Shown piece after piece: positions 43,792-52,517 of a stretch of 64,000 nucleotides of DNA. Positions within the stretch are counted from its first letter, which is position 1. The number at the start of each line of letters is the position of its first letter. This DNA is from Halopseudomonas maritima (lineage in GTDB: Bacteria > Pseudomonadota > Gammaproteobacteria > Pseudomonadales > Pseudomonadaceae): NCBI RefSeq assembly GCF_021545785.1, contig NZ_CP079801.1:2418001-2482000 (forward strand), read 5' to 3'. Position numbers and translations under genes: made by a program. A model generated the notes under the pieces. It was given only the letters and a program-made list of their open reading frames with translations, ran no database searches and was not told the origin of the DNA.

Positions 43792-44520
43792 TTAAAGACC
43801 GTAGGTCTGCAGGATCTGCTGGTAGTTGGCTGTCTGCTTGAAGGCACGCAGGGCGTCAGCAAAGCGGTTGGCCAGGTCGGCCAGCTCTGGGCGGCGAGCG
43901 AAGGCCAGGTAAACCGGCCCGCCGCTTAGGGGCTCGGCGTGATGGGTGATGCCGTTCATCCCCATCAGCTTTAGCGTGTAGCGCCCCACGCTGCGGTTGA
44001 TCAGCGCCATGTCGATACGGCCCCGTTGCAGCATCAGCAGACAGTTTTCAATTGACGGGCAGGGCTCGCGGGTCAGGTAGTCCGCCTCAACGAAGGCCTG
44101 ATTGCCGTAGGTGTAACCCGCTGACACGCCAATACGCCGCCCGCGCAGGTCTTCCAGCTTGGTGAATGGATAGGGTTGGTTGATGCGATAGAACAGCACT
44201 GATTCGCTGGTCGATAGCGGCTCGTCGGGGTAGTAGTACTGGGCCTGACGTTCAGGGTTGATGCCAATGTCGAGGATGGCGTCGGCGTGGCCGGCAAGTA
44301 CTTCGTACTGGGCGCGCTTCCAGGGCATCAGGCGCCACTCGGGCTGGTAGCCAAGCTCTAGCAGAAGTTGCTGACTGACCTCATAGTCGGCGCCGCGCAG
44401 TTGGCCTTCCTGGGCAAAGACATAGGGCGGCCAGGGCTCGGTGACAACAGTGATAGGCTCTGCTCGCAGTCCGCCGGTAAACAGCGCGAGGGCGAGCAGC
44501 AGCGGGGCAGTCGTCTTCAT
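43792..44520 (-). CDS. Periplasmic solute-binding protein, family 3-like
   Basis: 242 residues with a signal peptide (MKTTAPLLLALALFTGGLRA). The type 3 periplasmic binding fold follows: ITVVTEPWPPYVFAQEG at the start and a LEDLRGRRIGVSAGYTYG hinge segment. No permease or ATPase gene is adjacent. Many such orphan proteins in pseudomonads bind amino acids or act in signalling; the ligand is unknown. Confidence 0.85.
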   Translation of the reverse strand: MKTTAPLLLALALFTGGLRAEPITVVTEPWPPYVFAQEGQLRGADYEVSQQLLLELGYQPEWRLMPWKRAQYEVLAGHADAILDIGINPERQAQYYYPDEPLSTSESVLFYRINQPYPFTKLEDLRGRRIGVSAGYTYGNQAFVEADYLTREPCPSIENCLLMLQRGRIDMALINRSVGRYTLKLMGMNGITHHAEPLSGGPVYLAFARRPELADLANRFADALRAFKQTANYQQILQTYGL

Positions 44521-44643
44521 GGAATCAGTCTAGAGCGTCTTCAGGGTGCTTCACAAGCGCCTGGTCCAGGCCGACAAGTGCCGCGTTCCGCTCGCCCTGG
44601 GTGTCGCAGTCGCCGGCGTCACCCAAGGTCGGGCTGTCTGGGC

Positions 44644-45486
44644 TTAGCCGCGCAGGTTGCGCAGGACCGCGACGGTGGGCTCGGCCTGGTTCAGGGTATA
44701 GAAGTGCAGACCCGGTGCGCCGCCCTCGATCAGGCGCTCGCACAGCTGGCTGATCACCTCGGTGCCGAAGGCTTTGATGCTGTCGCTGTCATCACCGTAG
44801 GCCTCCAGCTGCTTGCGGATCCAGCGCGGAATCTCGGCGCCGCAGGCGTCGGAGAAGCGCGCCAGCTTGCTGTAGTTGGTGATCGGCATGATGCCCGGGA
44901 TGATCGGGATATCAACACCAGCCTGGCGCACGCGATCGACAAAGTGGAAGTAGCAGTCGGCGTTGAAGAAGTACTGGGTGATGGCGCTGTCGGCACCGGC
45001 CTGGGCTTTGCGGATGAAGTTCTTCAGGTCGGTCTCAAAGTTCGGCGCCTGCGGATGGGATTCCGGGTAGGCGGCGACTTCCAGCTTGAAGTGATCGCCG
45101 GTCTCGGCGCGAATGAACTCCACCAGCTCATTGGCGTAGCGCAGCTCGCCACTGGCGTGGCCCATACCGGAGGGCAGATCGCCACGCAGGGCAACAATGC
45201 GCTGGATGCCTTGGGCGCGGTAGTCGTTCAGCAGGGTGCGCAAATCCTCGCGCGAGTCACCCACGCAGGACAGGTGCGGCGCTGCCGGCACGCCAACCTC
45301 GTTGTTCAGCTGCAGCACGGTGCGGCGGGTGCCGTCACGGGTCGAGCCACCGGCACCGTAGGTGACGGAAAAGAACTCGGGCTGCTCATCGGCCAGCACA
45401 TTGGCTACCGCAACCAGCTTGGCCTGGCCTGCTTCGGTCTTCGGCGGGAAGAACTCGAAGTTGATGGGAATGTTTCTGTTGGTCAT
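44644..45486 (-). CDS. metF: 5,10-methylenetetrahydrofolate reductase
   Basis: 280 residues, FAD-containing TIM barrel making 5-methyl-THF for methionine synthesis. Motifs: INFEFFPPKTEAGQAKL, SVTYGAGGSTRDGT and IPGIMPITNYSKL. It lies downstream of ahcY on the same strand and would share the ahcY SAH riboswitch transcript; the pairing ahcY-metF behind an SAH riboswitch is common in pseudomonads. Confidence 0.97.
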   Translation of the reverse strand: MTNRNIPINFEFFPPKTEAGQAKLVAVANVLADEQPEFFSVTYGAGGSTRDGTRRTVLQLNNEVGVPAAPHLSCVGDSREDLRTLLNDYRAQGIQRIVALRGDLPSGMGHASGELRYANELVEFIRAETGDHFKLEVAAYPESHPQAPNFETDLKNFIRKAQAGADSAITQYFFNADCYFHFVDRVRQAGVDIPIIPGIMPITNYSKLARFSDACGAEIPRWIRKQLEAYGDDSDSIKAFGTEVISQLCERLIEGGAPGLHFYTLNQAEPTVAVLRNLRG

Positions 45487-45507
45487 CGCAGATGGTCACT
45501 CAAAAGA

Positions 45508-45625
45508 GGCTTAAGGCTTAAAGCTGGAAGGTTTGGCTCCCGCTGGTGGCCAACCGACTGCACCGGCGCGAGCTTGCCGGGCAGCGGTGGACGATGAGTG
45601 CGGACTCGGCCTTCCAGCCTTCAGC
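45508..45625. repeat. Heptamer inverted-arm element R6
   Basis: It lies in the 157-bp ahcY-metF gap inside the operon. The left arm (45508-45531) is GGCTTAA, GGCTTAA, AGCTGGA; the right arm (45609-45625) is TTCCAGCC and TTCAGC. It is the shortest of the nine. The right arm ends 18 nt from the ahcY stop. Confidence 0.78.
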
Positions 45626-45643
45626 GTCGGGCGGATTGTCGGG

Positions 45644-47047
45644 TTAGTACCGATAGCTCTCAGGCTTGAACGGGCCTTCGACGGTGACGCCGATGTAGTC
45701 GGCCTGGGTTTTGGTCAGCTGGGTGACAACGCCACCGAAGCCCTTGACCATTTCCAGTGCGACTTCTTCGTCCAGCTTCTTCGGCAGCACTTCCACGGTC
45801 AGTGCGGCGGCCTTGTCGGCAGCAGACTGGTCGGCAAACTTGCGCTCGAACAGGTGGATCTGGGCCAGTACCTGGTTGGCGAAGGAGCCGTCCATGATGC
45901 GCGAGGGGTGGCCGGTCGCGTTGCCCAGGTTCACCAGGCGGCCTTCGGCCAGCAGGATCAGGTAGTCGTCGTTGCTGGCGTCGATGCTCTTGCCGGTGCG
46001 GTGGATCTTGTGCACCTGCGGCTTGACCTCTTCCCAGCCCCAGTTGGCGCGCATGAAGGCGGTGTCGATCTCGTTGTCGAAGTGACCGATGTTGCAGACC
46101 ACGGCGCGCTTTTTCAGTGCTTTGAGCATGCCGGCGTCGCAGACATTGGCGTTGCCGGTGGTGGTGACAATCAGGTCGATCTTGCCGAGCAGGGCGGTGT
46201 CGATGCAGGCGTCGGTGCCGTCATTGATGCCGTTCAGGTACGGAGAAACCAGCTCAAAGCCGTCCATGCAGGCCTGCATGGCGCAGATCGGGTCGATCTC
46301 GGAAACCTTGACGATCATGCCTTCCTGACGCAGCGACTGCGCAGAGCCCTTGCCCACGTCGCCGTAACCGACAACCAGCGCCTGCTTGCCGGACAGCAGG
46401 TGGTCGGTACCGCGCTTGATGGCATCGTTCAGGCTGTGACGGCAGCCGTACTTGTTGTCGTTCTTGCTCTTGGTGACCGAGTCGTTGACGTTGATCGCCG
46501 GGACTTTCAGGGTGCCAGCTTTGAGCATGTCCAGCAGACGGTGCACACCGGTGGTGGTTTCTTCGGTGATGCCGTGGATCTTGTCCAGCATGGCCGGGTA
46601 CTTCTTGTGCAGGATTTCGGTCAGGTCACCGCCGTCGTCCAGCACCATGTTGGCGTCCCACGGCTGGCCGTCCTTGAGGATGGTCTGCTCGATGCACCAC
46701 TCGTACTCCTCTTCGGTCTCGCCTTTCCAGGCAAATACCGGGATACCGGCAGCGGCGATGGCGGCGGCAGCCTGATCCTGGGTAGAGAAGATGTTGCAGG
46801 AAGACCAGCGTACTTCGGCACCCAGCGCAGTCAGGGTTTCGATCAGCACGGCGGTCTGGATGGTCATGTGGATGCAGCCCAGAATCTTGGCGCCCTTGAG
46901 CGGCTGCTCGCCGGCGTACTTGCGACGCAGGCCCATCAGTGCGGGCATTTCCGACTCGGCGATGATGACTTCGCGGCGGCCCCAGTCGGCCAGGCTGATG
47001 TCAGCGACCTTGTAGTCGGTGAAGGCGTTGTTGATCACGGCACTCAT
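45644..47047 (-). CDS. ahcY: S-adenosylhomocysteine hydrolase
   Basis: 467 residues, NAD-dependent, splits SAH into homocysteine and adenosine. The NAD loop is VVGYGDVGKGSAQSL, and the C-terminus EGPFKPESYRY is the conserved tail. The length includes the insertion typical of bacterial enzymes. I chose the ATG at 47047 (MSAVINNAFTDYKVADISL) because GGAG lies 7 nt upstream. An SAH riboswitch precedes it. Confidence 0.97.
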   Translation of the reverse strand: MSAVINNAFTDYKVADISLADWGRREVIIAESEMPALMGLRRKYAGEQPLKGAKILGCIHMTIQTAVLIETLTALGAEVRWSSCNIFSTQDQAAAAIAAAGIPVFAWKGETEEEYEWCIEQTILKDGQPWDANMVLDDGGDLTEILHKKYPAMLDKIHGITEETTTGVHRLLDMLKAGTLKVPAINVNDSVTKSKNDNKYGCRHSLNDAIKRGTDHLLSGKQALVVGYGDVGKGSAQSLRQEGMIVKVSEIDPICAMQACMDGFELVSPYLNGINDGTDACIDTALLGKIDLIVTTTGNANVCDAGMLKALKKRAVVCNIGHFDNEIDTAFMRANWGWEEVKPQVHKIHRTGKSIDASNDDYLILLAEGRLVNLGNATGHPSRIMDGSFANQVLAQIHLFERKFADQSAADKAAALTVEVLPKKLDEEVALEMVKGFGGVVTQLTKTQADYIGVTVEGPFKPESYRY

Positions 47048-47056
47048 CTGATTTCT

Positions 47057-47076
47057 CCATTCGTGGTTGCGAATGG
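47057..47076 (-). promoter_or_regulatory. Hairpin overlapping the ahcY ribosome-binding site
   Basis: On the minus strand CCATTCG and CGAATGG pair perfectly around a 6-nt loop, and the GG closing the 3' arm is the start of the GGAG ribosome-binding site of ahcY (47058-47055). It lies between the SAH aptamer and the ATG, so it may be the expression platform. Confidence 0.6.
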
Positions 47077-47099
47077 GCGCGGTTAAATGTCGCATGCCG

Positions 47100-47149
47100 C
47101 GGACGAGCCTGGCAGTGGCTGATGCCCCTGCTGCAGCGCCCCTCGTCCG
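47100..47149 (-). promoter_or_regulatory. SAH riboswitch upstream of ahcY-metF
   Basis: On the minus strand CGGACGAG (47149-47142) pairs with CTCGTCCG (47107-47100) to form P1. The interior has GGGGCGCTGC and GCCAGGCTCG, which match the conserved core of the S-adenosylhomocysteine riboswitch. It lies 52 nt upstream of the ahcY ATG, the usual location. These riboswitches raise expression when SAH accumulates. Confidence 0.9.
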
Positions 47150-47253
47150 AGGCTGAAGTTACCCGGCCCGTGCTCTCCTCAGCGGAGACGCCTTGGCCGG
47201 AATCGGTTCAGAGGCGATACTGTCGCCCCTCCTGTATGTCGTCTGGATGAAAC

Positions 47254-47715
47254 ATGACCTCTGTTCCATACCGAAAACTCGTTGTTGCCCTGTTGCTTGG
47301 TGCGGCTATGACCGGCTGTAGCAACGAGCCTGATCCCAATTCGCACGAAGGCAAACGCCAAGCACTGTTCAAGCAGATGCTGCGCCAGACCGAGCCAATG
47401 GCCGGCATGCTGACCGGTCGCGTTACGCCCAGCATGGGCGAGTTCATGAGCAAGGCCGATACCCTGGCCGAGCTTGCTGACCAGCCCTGGCAGCACTTCC
47501 CCACGCCGGGCGATGACCCGGAGCCGAATCGCACCAAGGACACCGTCTGGTCCGACCCTGAAGGCTTTGCCCTGGCCATTGATGACTTCAAGACCAAGGT
47601 CGCCGACCTGCATGCCGTTACCTCTATCGGCATCAAATCCCTGGACCAGGCAGCCGATGAGCTGCGTGCGGTCCAGCAGTCCTGCAAGAGTTGTCATGAC
47701 AGCTATCGCCAATAA
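47254..47715 (+). CDS. Cytochrome c' family lipoprotein
   Basis: 153 residues. The N-terminal signal ends with MTGC, a lipobox-like site (Cys22), so it is probably a lipoprotein. A C-terminal CKSCHDSYR is the haem c attachment site in the form typical of cytochrome c'. The helical middle fits a four-helix bundle. Cytochromes c' bind NO or CO or carry electrons; the role here is unknown. Divergent from ahcY. Confidence 0.82.
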   Translation: MTSVPYRKLVVALLLGAAMTGCSNEPDPNSHEGKRQALFKQMLRQTEPMAGMLTGRVTPSMGEFMSKADTLAELADQPWQHFPTPGDDPEPNRTKDTVWSDPEGFALAIDDFKTKVADLHAVTSIGIKSLDQAADELRAVQQSCKSCHDSYRQ

Positions 47716-47720
47716 ACCCC

Positions 47721-47904
47721 GGCTTTAGGCCTGAGGCTGAGGGCTGGAAAATCGAGTTGCCAGTAGTTGCAATCATCTGTGCCCCAGCATGACATGTGTG
47801 GGCCAGATGCATTGACTACGCAGTGGCTCTAAGGCTGACTTTCCAGCCTCCAGCCTCCAGCCTCCAGCCTCCAGCCTCCAGCCTCCAGCCTCCAGCCTCC
47901 AGCC
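47721..47904. repeat. Heptamer inverted-arm element R7
   Basis: It lies between the convergent cytochrome gene and metK. The right arm (47840-47904) contains eight perfect AGCCTCC copies (47845-47900) plus AGCC; the left arm (47721-47750) has GGCTTTA, GGCTGAG and GGCTGGA units. Each arm starts 5 nt from the neighbouring stop codon. Confidence 0.87.
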
Positions 47905-47909
47905 GTCCC

Positions 47910-49094
47910 TCAGGCGTCCGCGCGCAGCGCGTCAGCCTTGTCCGTCTTCTCCCACGGGAAGGCGGTGAAGGTGTCGCCCTTGACCGTCATCTCGAAGGGG
48001 TTGCGGCCGAAGTGGCCGTAGGCGGCGGTGGCGCGGTACATCGGGTGTAGCAGGTCGAGCATGCGGGTGATCGCGTACGGGCGCAGGTCGAAGTGCTGAC
48101 GCACCAGCTGGATGATCTTCTCGTCGCTGATCTTGCCGGTGCCGAAGGTGTTGATCGACACCGAGGTCGGCTGCGCTACGCCGATGGCGTAGGAGACCTG
48201 AATCTCGCACTTGTCGGCCAGGCCGGCAGCCACAATGTTCTTGGCGACGTAGCGGCCGGCATAGGCGGCGCTGCGGTCAACCTTGGACGGATCCTTGCCG
48301 GAGAACGCGCCGCCGCCGTGGCGCGCCATGCCGCCGTAGGTGTCGACGATGATCTTGCGACCGGTCAGGCCGCAGTCGCCCACCGGGCCGCCGATGACGA
48401 ACTTGCCGGTCGGGTTGATGTGGTACTGGGTGTCTGCGTGCAGCAGCTCGGCCGGGATCACCTGCTTGACGATCTCTTCCATCACCGCTTCGCGCAGATC
48501 GGCCTGGCTGATGTCCGGGTTGTGCTGGGTCGACAGCACGATGGCGTCGATACCGGTGACGATGCCGTTTTCGTAGCGGCAGGTAACCTGCGACTTGGCG
48601 TCCGGGCGCAGCCAGCTGAGGGTGCCGTTCTTGCGGGCTTCGGCCTGACGCTCGACCAGGCGGTGGGCGAAGGTGATCGGCGCCGGCATCAGCACGTCGG
48701 TTTCGTTGCTGGCGTAGCCGAACATCAGGCCCTGGTCGCCGGCGCCCTGATCTTCCGGCTTCTGCCGGTCAACGCCCTGGGCGATGTCCGGCGACTGCTT
48801 GCCGATGATGTTGATCACGCCGCAGGTGTCGGCGTCGTAACCGACCTCGGAGGAGGTGTAGCCGATATCTTTGATGACGCTGCGTACCAGGTCTTCCAGA
48901 TCAACCCAGGCGCTGGTGGTGATTTCACCGCCGACGATCGCCACACCGGTCTTGACCATGGTTTCGCAGGCCACGCGGGCAAACTTGTCTTCCGCCAGAA
49001 TGGCGTCCAGTACCGCGTCGGAGATCTGGTCTGCGAGTTTGTCCGGATGGCCTTCGGACACGGATTCAGAAGTGAAAATCGAATAATCGCTCAT
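47910..49094 (-). CDS. metK: S-adenosylmethionine synthetase
   Basis: 394 residues; makes SAM from methionine and ATP. Signatures: FTSESVSEGHPDKLADQISD, GAGDQGLMFGYA and GGGAFSGKDPSKVDRSAAY. It is downstream of, and overlaps by 4 nt, the SahR-like regulator gene, so it is expected to follow that regulator's operator rather than the ahcY riboswitch. Confidence 0.97.
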   Translation of the reverse strand: MSDYSIFTSESVSEGHPDKLADQISDAVLDAILAEDKFARVACETMVKTGVAIVGGEITTSAWVDLEDLVRSVIKDIGYTSSEVGYDADTCGVINIIGKQSPDIAQGVDRQKPEDQGAGDQGLMFGYASNETDVLMPAPITFAHRLVERQAEARKNGTLSWLRPDAKSQVTCRYENGIVTGIDAIVLSTQHNPDISQADLREAVMEEIVKQVIPAELLHADTQYHINPTGKFVIGGPVGDCGLTGRKIIVDTYGGMARHGGGAFSGKDPSKVDRSAAYAGRYVAKNIVAAGLADKCEIQVSYAIGVAQPTSVSINTFGTGKISDEKIIQLVRQHFDLRPYAITRMLDLLHPMYRATAAYGHFGRNPFEMTVKGDTFTAFPWEKTDKADALRADA

Positions 49095-50107
49095 GGGTCT
49101 TTCCTGTCCTCGGGAGAAGGGGAATCGGGTTTGGCCAACTGCAACAGTTGCAGCTGAAAGCCGTTGCGTAGGCCGAGATACTGGCTGTTGCCCGGACGCA
49201 GTCCGGCAACCTCGGCCCAGCGTGCAATATCGTCTTGATCAAAGCCTAGCCAGAGATCGCCGCAGCTGTCGCGCACCCAGCTTTGGTCGTGGCTGCACAG
49301 TTCGGTCAGCACCAGGCTGCCACCGGGCTTGAGCAGCGCGGCAAAGCGCTTGAGCGCGTCGGCGGGCGCCGGCATGTGGTGCAGCACCATATTGCACACC
49401 ACGCAGTCGGCGGCGGGTAATTGCTGGGGCTGGAGGGCGTCGGCCAGCAGGCAGTCGACGTTGTTCAGGCCTGCTTCATTACATTGCTGGCGCGCGCGCT
49501 CGAGCATGGCGTCGGCGTTGTCGAGCGCGATGACACGCTGGAAGCGGCTGGCCAGACTGGGCAAAAAACCGCCTTCGCCCGGGCCGATTTCGATGGCCAG
49601 CTGTGTGGCGGGCAGCGGCAGGGCGTCGATCAGGCTCAGCAGCGGCTCGCGGTAGATGCCGAAGTGCGCGATCAGATCCTGCTGCGCCGGGGTGCCGTCG
49701 GCAAAGCGGGCAAACACCTGACGTGACAGCTCGGCGCGCTGGGCGTGCACGGCGGCAATGGCCTGCTGCAGCTGGGTGTCATCAGGCTGGTCGTCGAGCT
49801 CGCTCAACAGTTGGCTGTGCAGGCGATGCCAGGGCTGCTCGCTGACCGGCAGGCTGCGGCGGTAGAAGATTGAGTTGCCTTCGCGCCGGGTGCTGACCAG
49901 GCCCGCGTTGGCCAGCACCTTGAGGTGGTGGCTCATGCCGGATTGGCGCATGTCGAAGATCTGCGCCAGTTCCAGTACGCCAAAGGAGTCGCTGCGCAGC
50001 ACGCGCAGGATATCCAGTCGCAGCGCATCGCCCGCTGCCTTGCAAAAGGCGGCGAGGTCGTCTGTCTGGCTGGGTTTGGCGGCGGGAATGCGCGCAACAT
50101 GGATCAT
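49091..50107 (-). CDS. ArsR-family regulator fused to a SAM-methyltransferase-like domain (SahR-like)
   Basis: 338 residues. An N-terminal ArsR winged HTH (about 15-85, with LELAQIFDMRQSGMSHHLKVLANAGLV) is joined to a class I methyltransferase-like domain with AIEIGPGEGGFLPSLA. This is the architecture of SahR, which represses SAM-cycle genes and is released by SAH. It overlaps metK by 4 nt and sits just below a perfect palindrome. The ATG at 50107 is preferred; a TTG at 50143 would lie against the operator. Divergent from tktA. Confidence 0.83.
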   Translation of the reverse strand: MIHVARIPAAKPSQTDDLAAFCKAAGDALRLDILRVLRSDSFGVLELAQIFDMRQSGMSHHLKVLANAGLVSTRREGNSIFYRRSLPVSEQPWHRLHSQLLSELDDQPDDTQLQQAIAAVHAQRAELSRQVFARFADGTPAQQDLIAHFGIYREPLLSLIDALPLPATQLAIEIGPGEGGFLPSLASRFQRVIALDNADAMLERARQQCNEAGLNNVDCLLADALQPQQLPAADCVVCNMVLHHMPAPADALKRFAALLKPGGSLVLTELCSHDQSWVRDSCGDLWLGFDQDDIARWAEVAGLRPGNSQYLGLRNGFQLQLLQLAKPDSPSPEDRKDP

Positions 50108-50145
50108 GCGGCGCAGTGTAGTAGCGAACGGCTGGTGCTGCAATG

Positions 50146-50171
50146 CCTATATCAAAATACTTTGATATAGG
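50146..50171. promoter_or_regulatory. Perfect palindromic operator, probable SahR site
   Basis: CCTATATCAAA and TTTGATATAGG form a perfect 11-bp inverted repeat with a 4-nt ATAC spacer. It lies 38 bp upstream of the SahR-like gene and 155 bp upstream of tktA. Its ATATCAA-TTGATAT core fits what I recall of SahR-type sites. The AT-rich stretch stands out from the GC-rich surroundings. Confidence 0.78.
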
Positions 50172-50326
50172 TCTGGCCGTTCGTCTGGCAAGGAGGGGAT
50201 AAGCGCAGCTGAAACGGGGTTTTCGTTGCCGGGGACGGCGGATTGCGCGAAAATGCCCGCCTCTTTTTCCCGGCCAGTCGCTTTGCCGACTGAAAGCCCT
50301 CGCCTTGCAAGCCACAGGAGTTGTTC

Positions 50327-52327
50327 ATGCCCAGTCGTCGTGACCGTGCCAATGCCATTCGTGCCCTCAGCATGGATGCCGTGCAGAAAGCCAATAGCGG
50401 CCACCCCGGTGCGCCCATGGGTATGGCGGATATCGCCGAAGTCCTGTGGCGTGACTATCTGAAGCACAATCCGGCCAACCCGAACTTCGCTGATCGCGAC
50501 CGCTTTGTGCTGTCCAACGGTCACGGCTCCATGTTGATCTACTCGCTGCTGCACCTGACCGGCTATGACGTCAGTATCGACGACATCAAAAACTTCCGTC
50601 AGCTGCACAGCAAAACCCCGGGCCACCCGGAGTACGGTTACACCCCGGGTGTCGAAACCACCACCGGCCCGCTGGGCCAGGGCATTGCCAACGCCGTGGG
50701 CATGGCGATTGCCGAGAAGGTGCTGGCCGCGCAGTTCAATCGTGAAGGCCACGAGGTGGTTGACCACAACACCTATGTGTTCCTGGGCGACGGCTGCATG
50801 ATGGAGGGCATCTCCCATGAAGTGTCGTCACTGGCAGGCACCCTGGGTCTGGGCAAGCTGGTTGCCTTCTATGACGACAACGGCATCTCCATTGACGGTG
50901 AAGTGGAAGGCTGGTTCACCGACGACACGCCCAAGCGTTTCGAGTCCTACGGCTGGCAGGTGATCCGCAATGTCGACGGCCACGACGCCGACGAGATCAA
51001 GACCGCCATCGACACCGCGCGCAAGAACACCGAGCAGCCGACCCTGATCTGCTGCAAGACCATCATCGGTTTCGGCTCGCCGAACAAGCAGGGCAAGGAA
51101 GAGTGTCACGGTGCCGCACTGGGCGAGGCGGAAATCGCCGCTACCCGTGAAGCGCTGAACTGGCCGCACGCGGCGTTTGAAATCCCGGCTGATATCAAGG
51201 CCGAGTGGGATGCCCACGACGCCGGTGCCAAAGCTGAAGCCGCCTGGAATGACAAGTTCGCCGCCTATCAGGCTGCCTTCCCGGAACTGGCTGCCGAGTT
51301 GCAGCGCCGCCTGGCAGGTGACCTGCCGGCCGATTTCAGCGAAAAGGCTGATGCCTACATCGCCGAGGTGGTCGCCAAGGAAGAAACCATCGCCAGCCGC
51401 AAGGCCAGCCAGAACACCCTGAATGCCTTTGGCCCGCTGCTGCCGGAAATGCTCGGCGGCTCGGCTGACCTGGCCGGCTCCAACCTGACCCTGTGGAAGG
51501 GCTGCAAGGGTGTTGAGGCGGCGGATGCTTCGGGTAACTACCTGTTCTACGGCGTGCGCGAATTCGGCATGACCGCGATCATGAACGGCATCGCCCTGCA
51601 CGGCGGCTTTGTGCCCTACGGCGCGACCTTCCTGATCTTCATGGAATACGCTCGCAACGCGGTGCGCATGTCGGCGCTGATGAAGCAGCGCGTGATCCAC
51701 GTCTACACCCACGACTCCATCGGTTTGGGCGAAGACGGCCCGACCCACCAGCCGATCGAGCAGCTGGCCAGCCTGCGTGGCACGCCGAATCTGGATACCT
51801 GGCGCCCGGCAGATGCGGTTGAGTCGGCGATTGCCTGGAAGTACGCGCTGCAGCGTGCTGACGGCCCGAGCGCGCTGATCTTCTCGCGTCAGAACCTGCC
51901 GCACCAGAGCCGCGACGCCGAGCAGCTGGCCAACGTGGCCCGTGGTGGTTACGTGCTGAAGGACTGCGACGGCGAGCCCGAGCTGATCCTGATTGCTACC
52001 GGCTCCGAAGTAGGGCTAGCGGTGAACGCCTGGACTGCGCTGACCGAACAGGGCCGCAAGGTGCGCGTTGTATCCATGCCGTCCACCAGTGTGTTCGACC
52101 AGCAGGACGCAGCCTACAAGCAGTCGGTGCTGCCGCTGGAAGTGGGTGCACGCATCGCCATCGAAGCCTCCCACGCCGACTTCTGGTACAAGTACGTCGG
52201 CCTCGACGGCCGCATCATCGGCATGCAGAGCTTCGGCGAATCCGCTCCGGCTGCGGCGCTGTTCGAGGAATTCGGTTTCACCCTCGACAACGTCCTCGCC
52301 GCCGCGCAAGAGTTGTTGGAAGACTGA
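50327..52327 (+). CDS. tktA: Transketolase
   Basis: 666 residues, thiamine-diphosphate enzyme of the pentose phosphate pathway. GHPGAPMGMA, the TPP-binding GDGCMMEGISHEVSS...NGISIDG stretch and GLGEDGPTHQPIEQL are present. The ATG at 50327 follows AGGAG by 6 nt. First of the tktA-epd-pgk-fba run conserved in pseudomonads. The SahR-type palindrome is close enough upstream to touch its promoter. Confidence 0.96.
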   Translation: MPSRRDRANAIRALSMDAVQKANSGHPGAPMGMADIAEVLWRDYLKHNPANPNFADRDRFVLSNGHGSMLIYSLLHLTGYDVSIDDIKNFRQLHSKTPGHPEYGYTPGVETTTGPLGQGIANAVGMAIAEKVLAAQFNREGHEVVDHNTYVFLGDGCMMEGISHEVSSLAGTLGLGKLVAFYDDNGISIDGEVEGWFTDDTPKRFESYGWQVIRNVDGHDADEIKTAIDTARKNTEQPTLICCKTIIGFGSPNKQGKEECHGAALGEAEIAATREALNWPHAAFEIPADIKAEWDAHDAGAKAEAAWNDKFAAYQAAFPELAAELQRRLAGDLPADFSEKADAYIAEVVAKEETIASRKASQNTLNAFGPLLPEMLGGSADLAGSNLTLWKGCKGVEAADASGNYLFYGVREFGMTAIMNGIALHGGFVPYGATFLIFMEYARNAVRMSALMKQRVIHVYTHDSIGLGEDGPTHQPIEQLASLRGTPNLDTWRPADAVESAIAWKYALQRADGPSALIFSRQNLPHQSRDAEQLANVARGGYVLKDCDGEPELILIATGSEVGLAVNAWTALTEQGRKVRVVSMPSTSVFDQQDAAYKQSVLPLEVGARIAIEASHADFWYKYVGLDGRIIGMQSFGESAPAAALFEEFGFTLDNVLAAAQELLED

Positions 52328-52332
52328 CGGGC

Positions 52333-52475
52333 GGCTGGAGGCTGAAGGCTATAGGGCTGGAAGGCTCGGCTCCATGCAGCCGCTCATGCCTTCCGCCTGC
52401 AGGAGTGTAAGGCAATGGGCGGCAACACCGCTGTTTGTCTTTCAGCCTTCAGCCTTCAGCCTAAAGCCTCCAGCC
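52333..52475. repeat. Heptamer inverted-arm element R8
   Basis: It lies between tktA and epd. The left arm (52333-52364) has GGCTGGA, GGCTGAA, GGCTATA and GGCTGGA units; the right arm (52439-52475) has three successive TTCAGCC-type units, then CTAAAGCC and TCCAGCC. The left arm begins 5 nt after the tktA stop. Confidence 0.85.
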
Positions 52476-52517
52476 CGGTATTAACGCATCGCTGCTTCAC
52501 AACTCAAAAAGGCCCGA

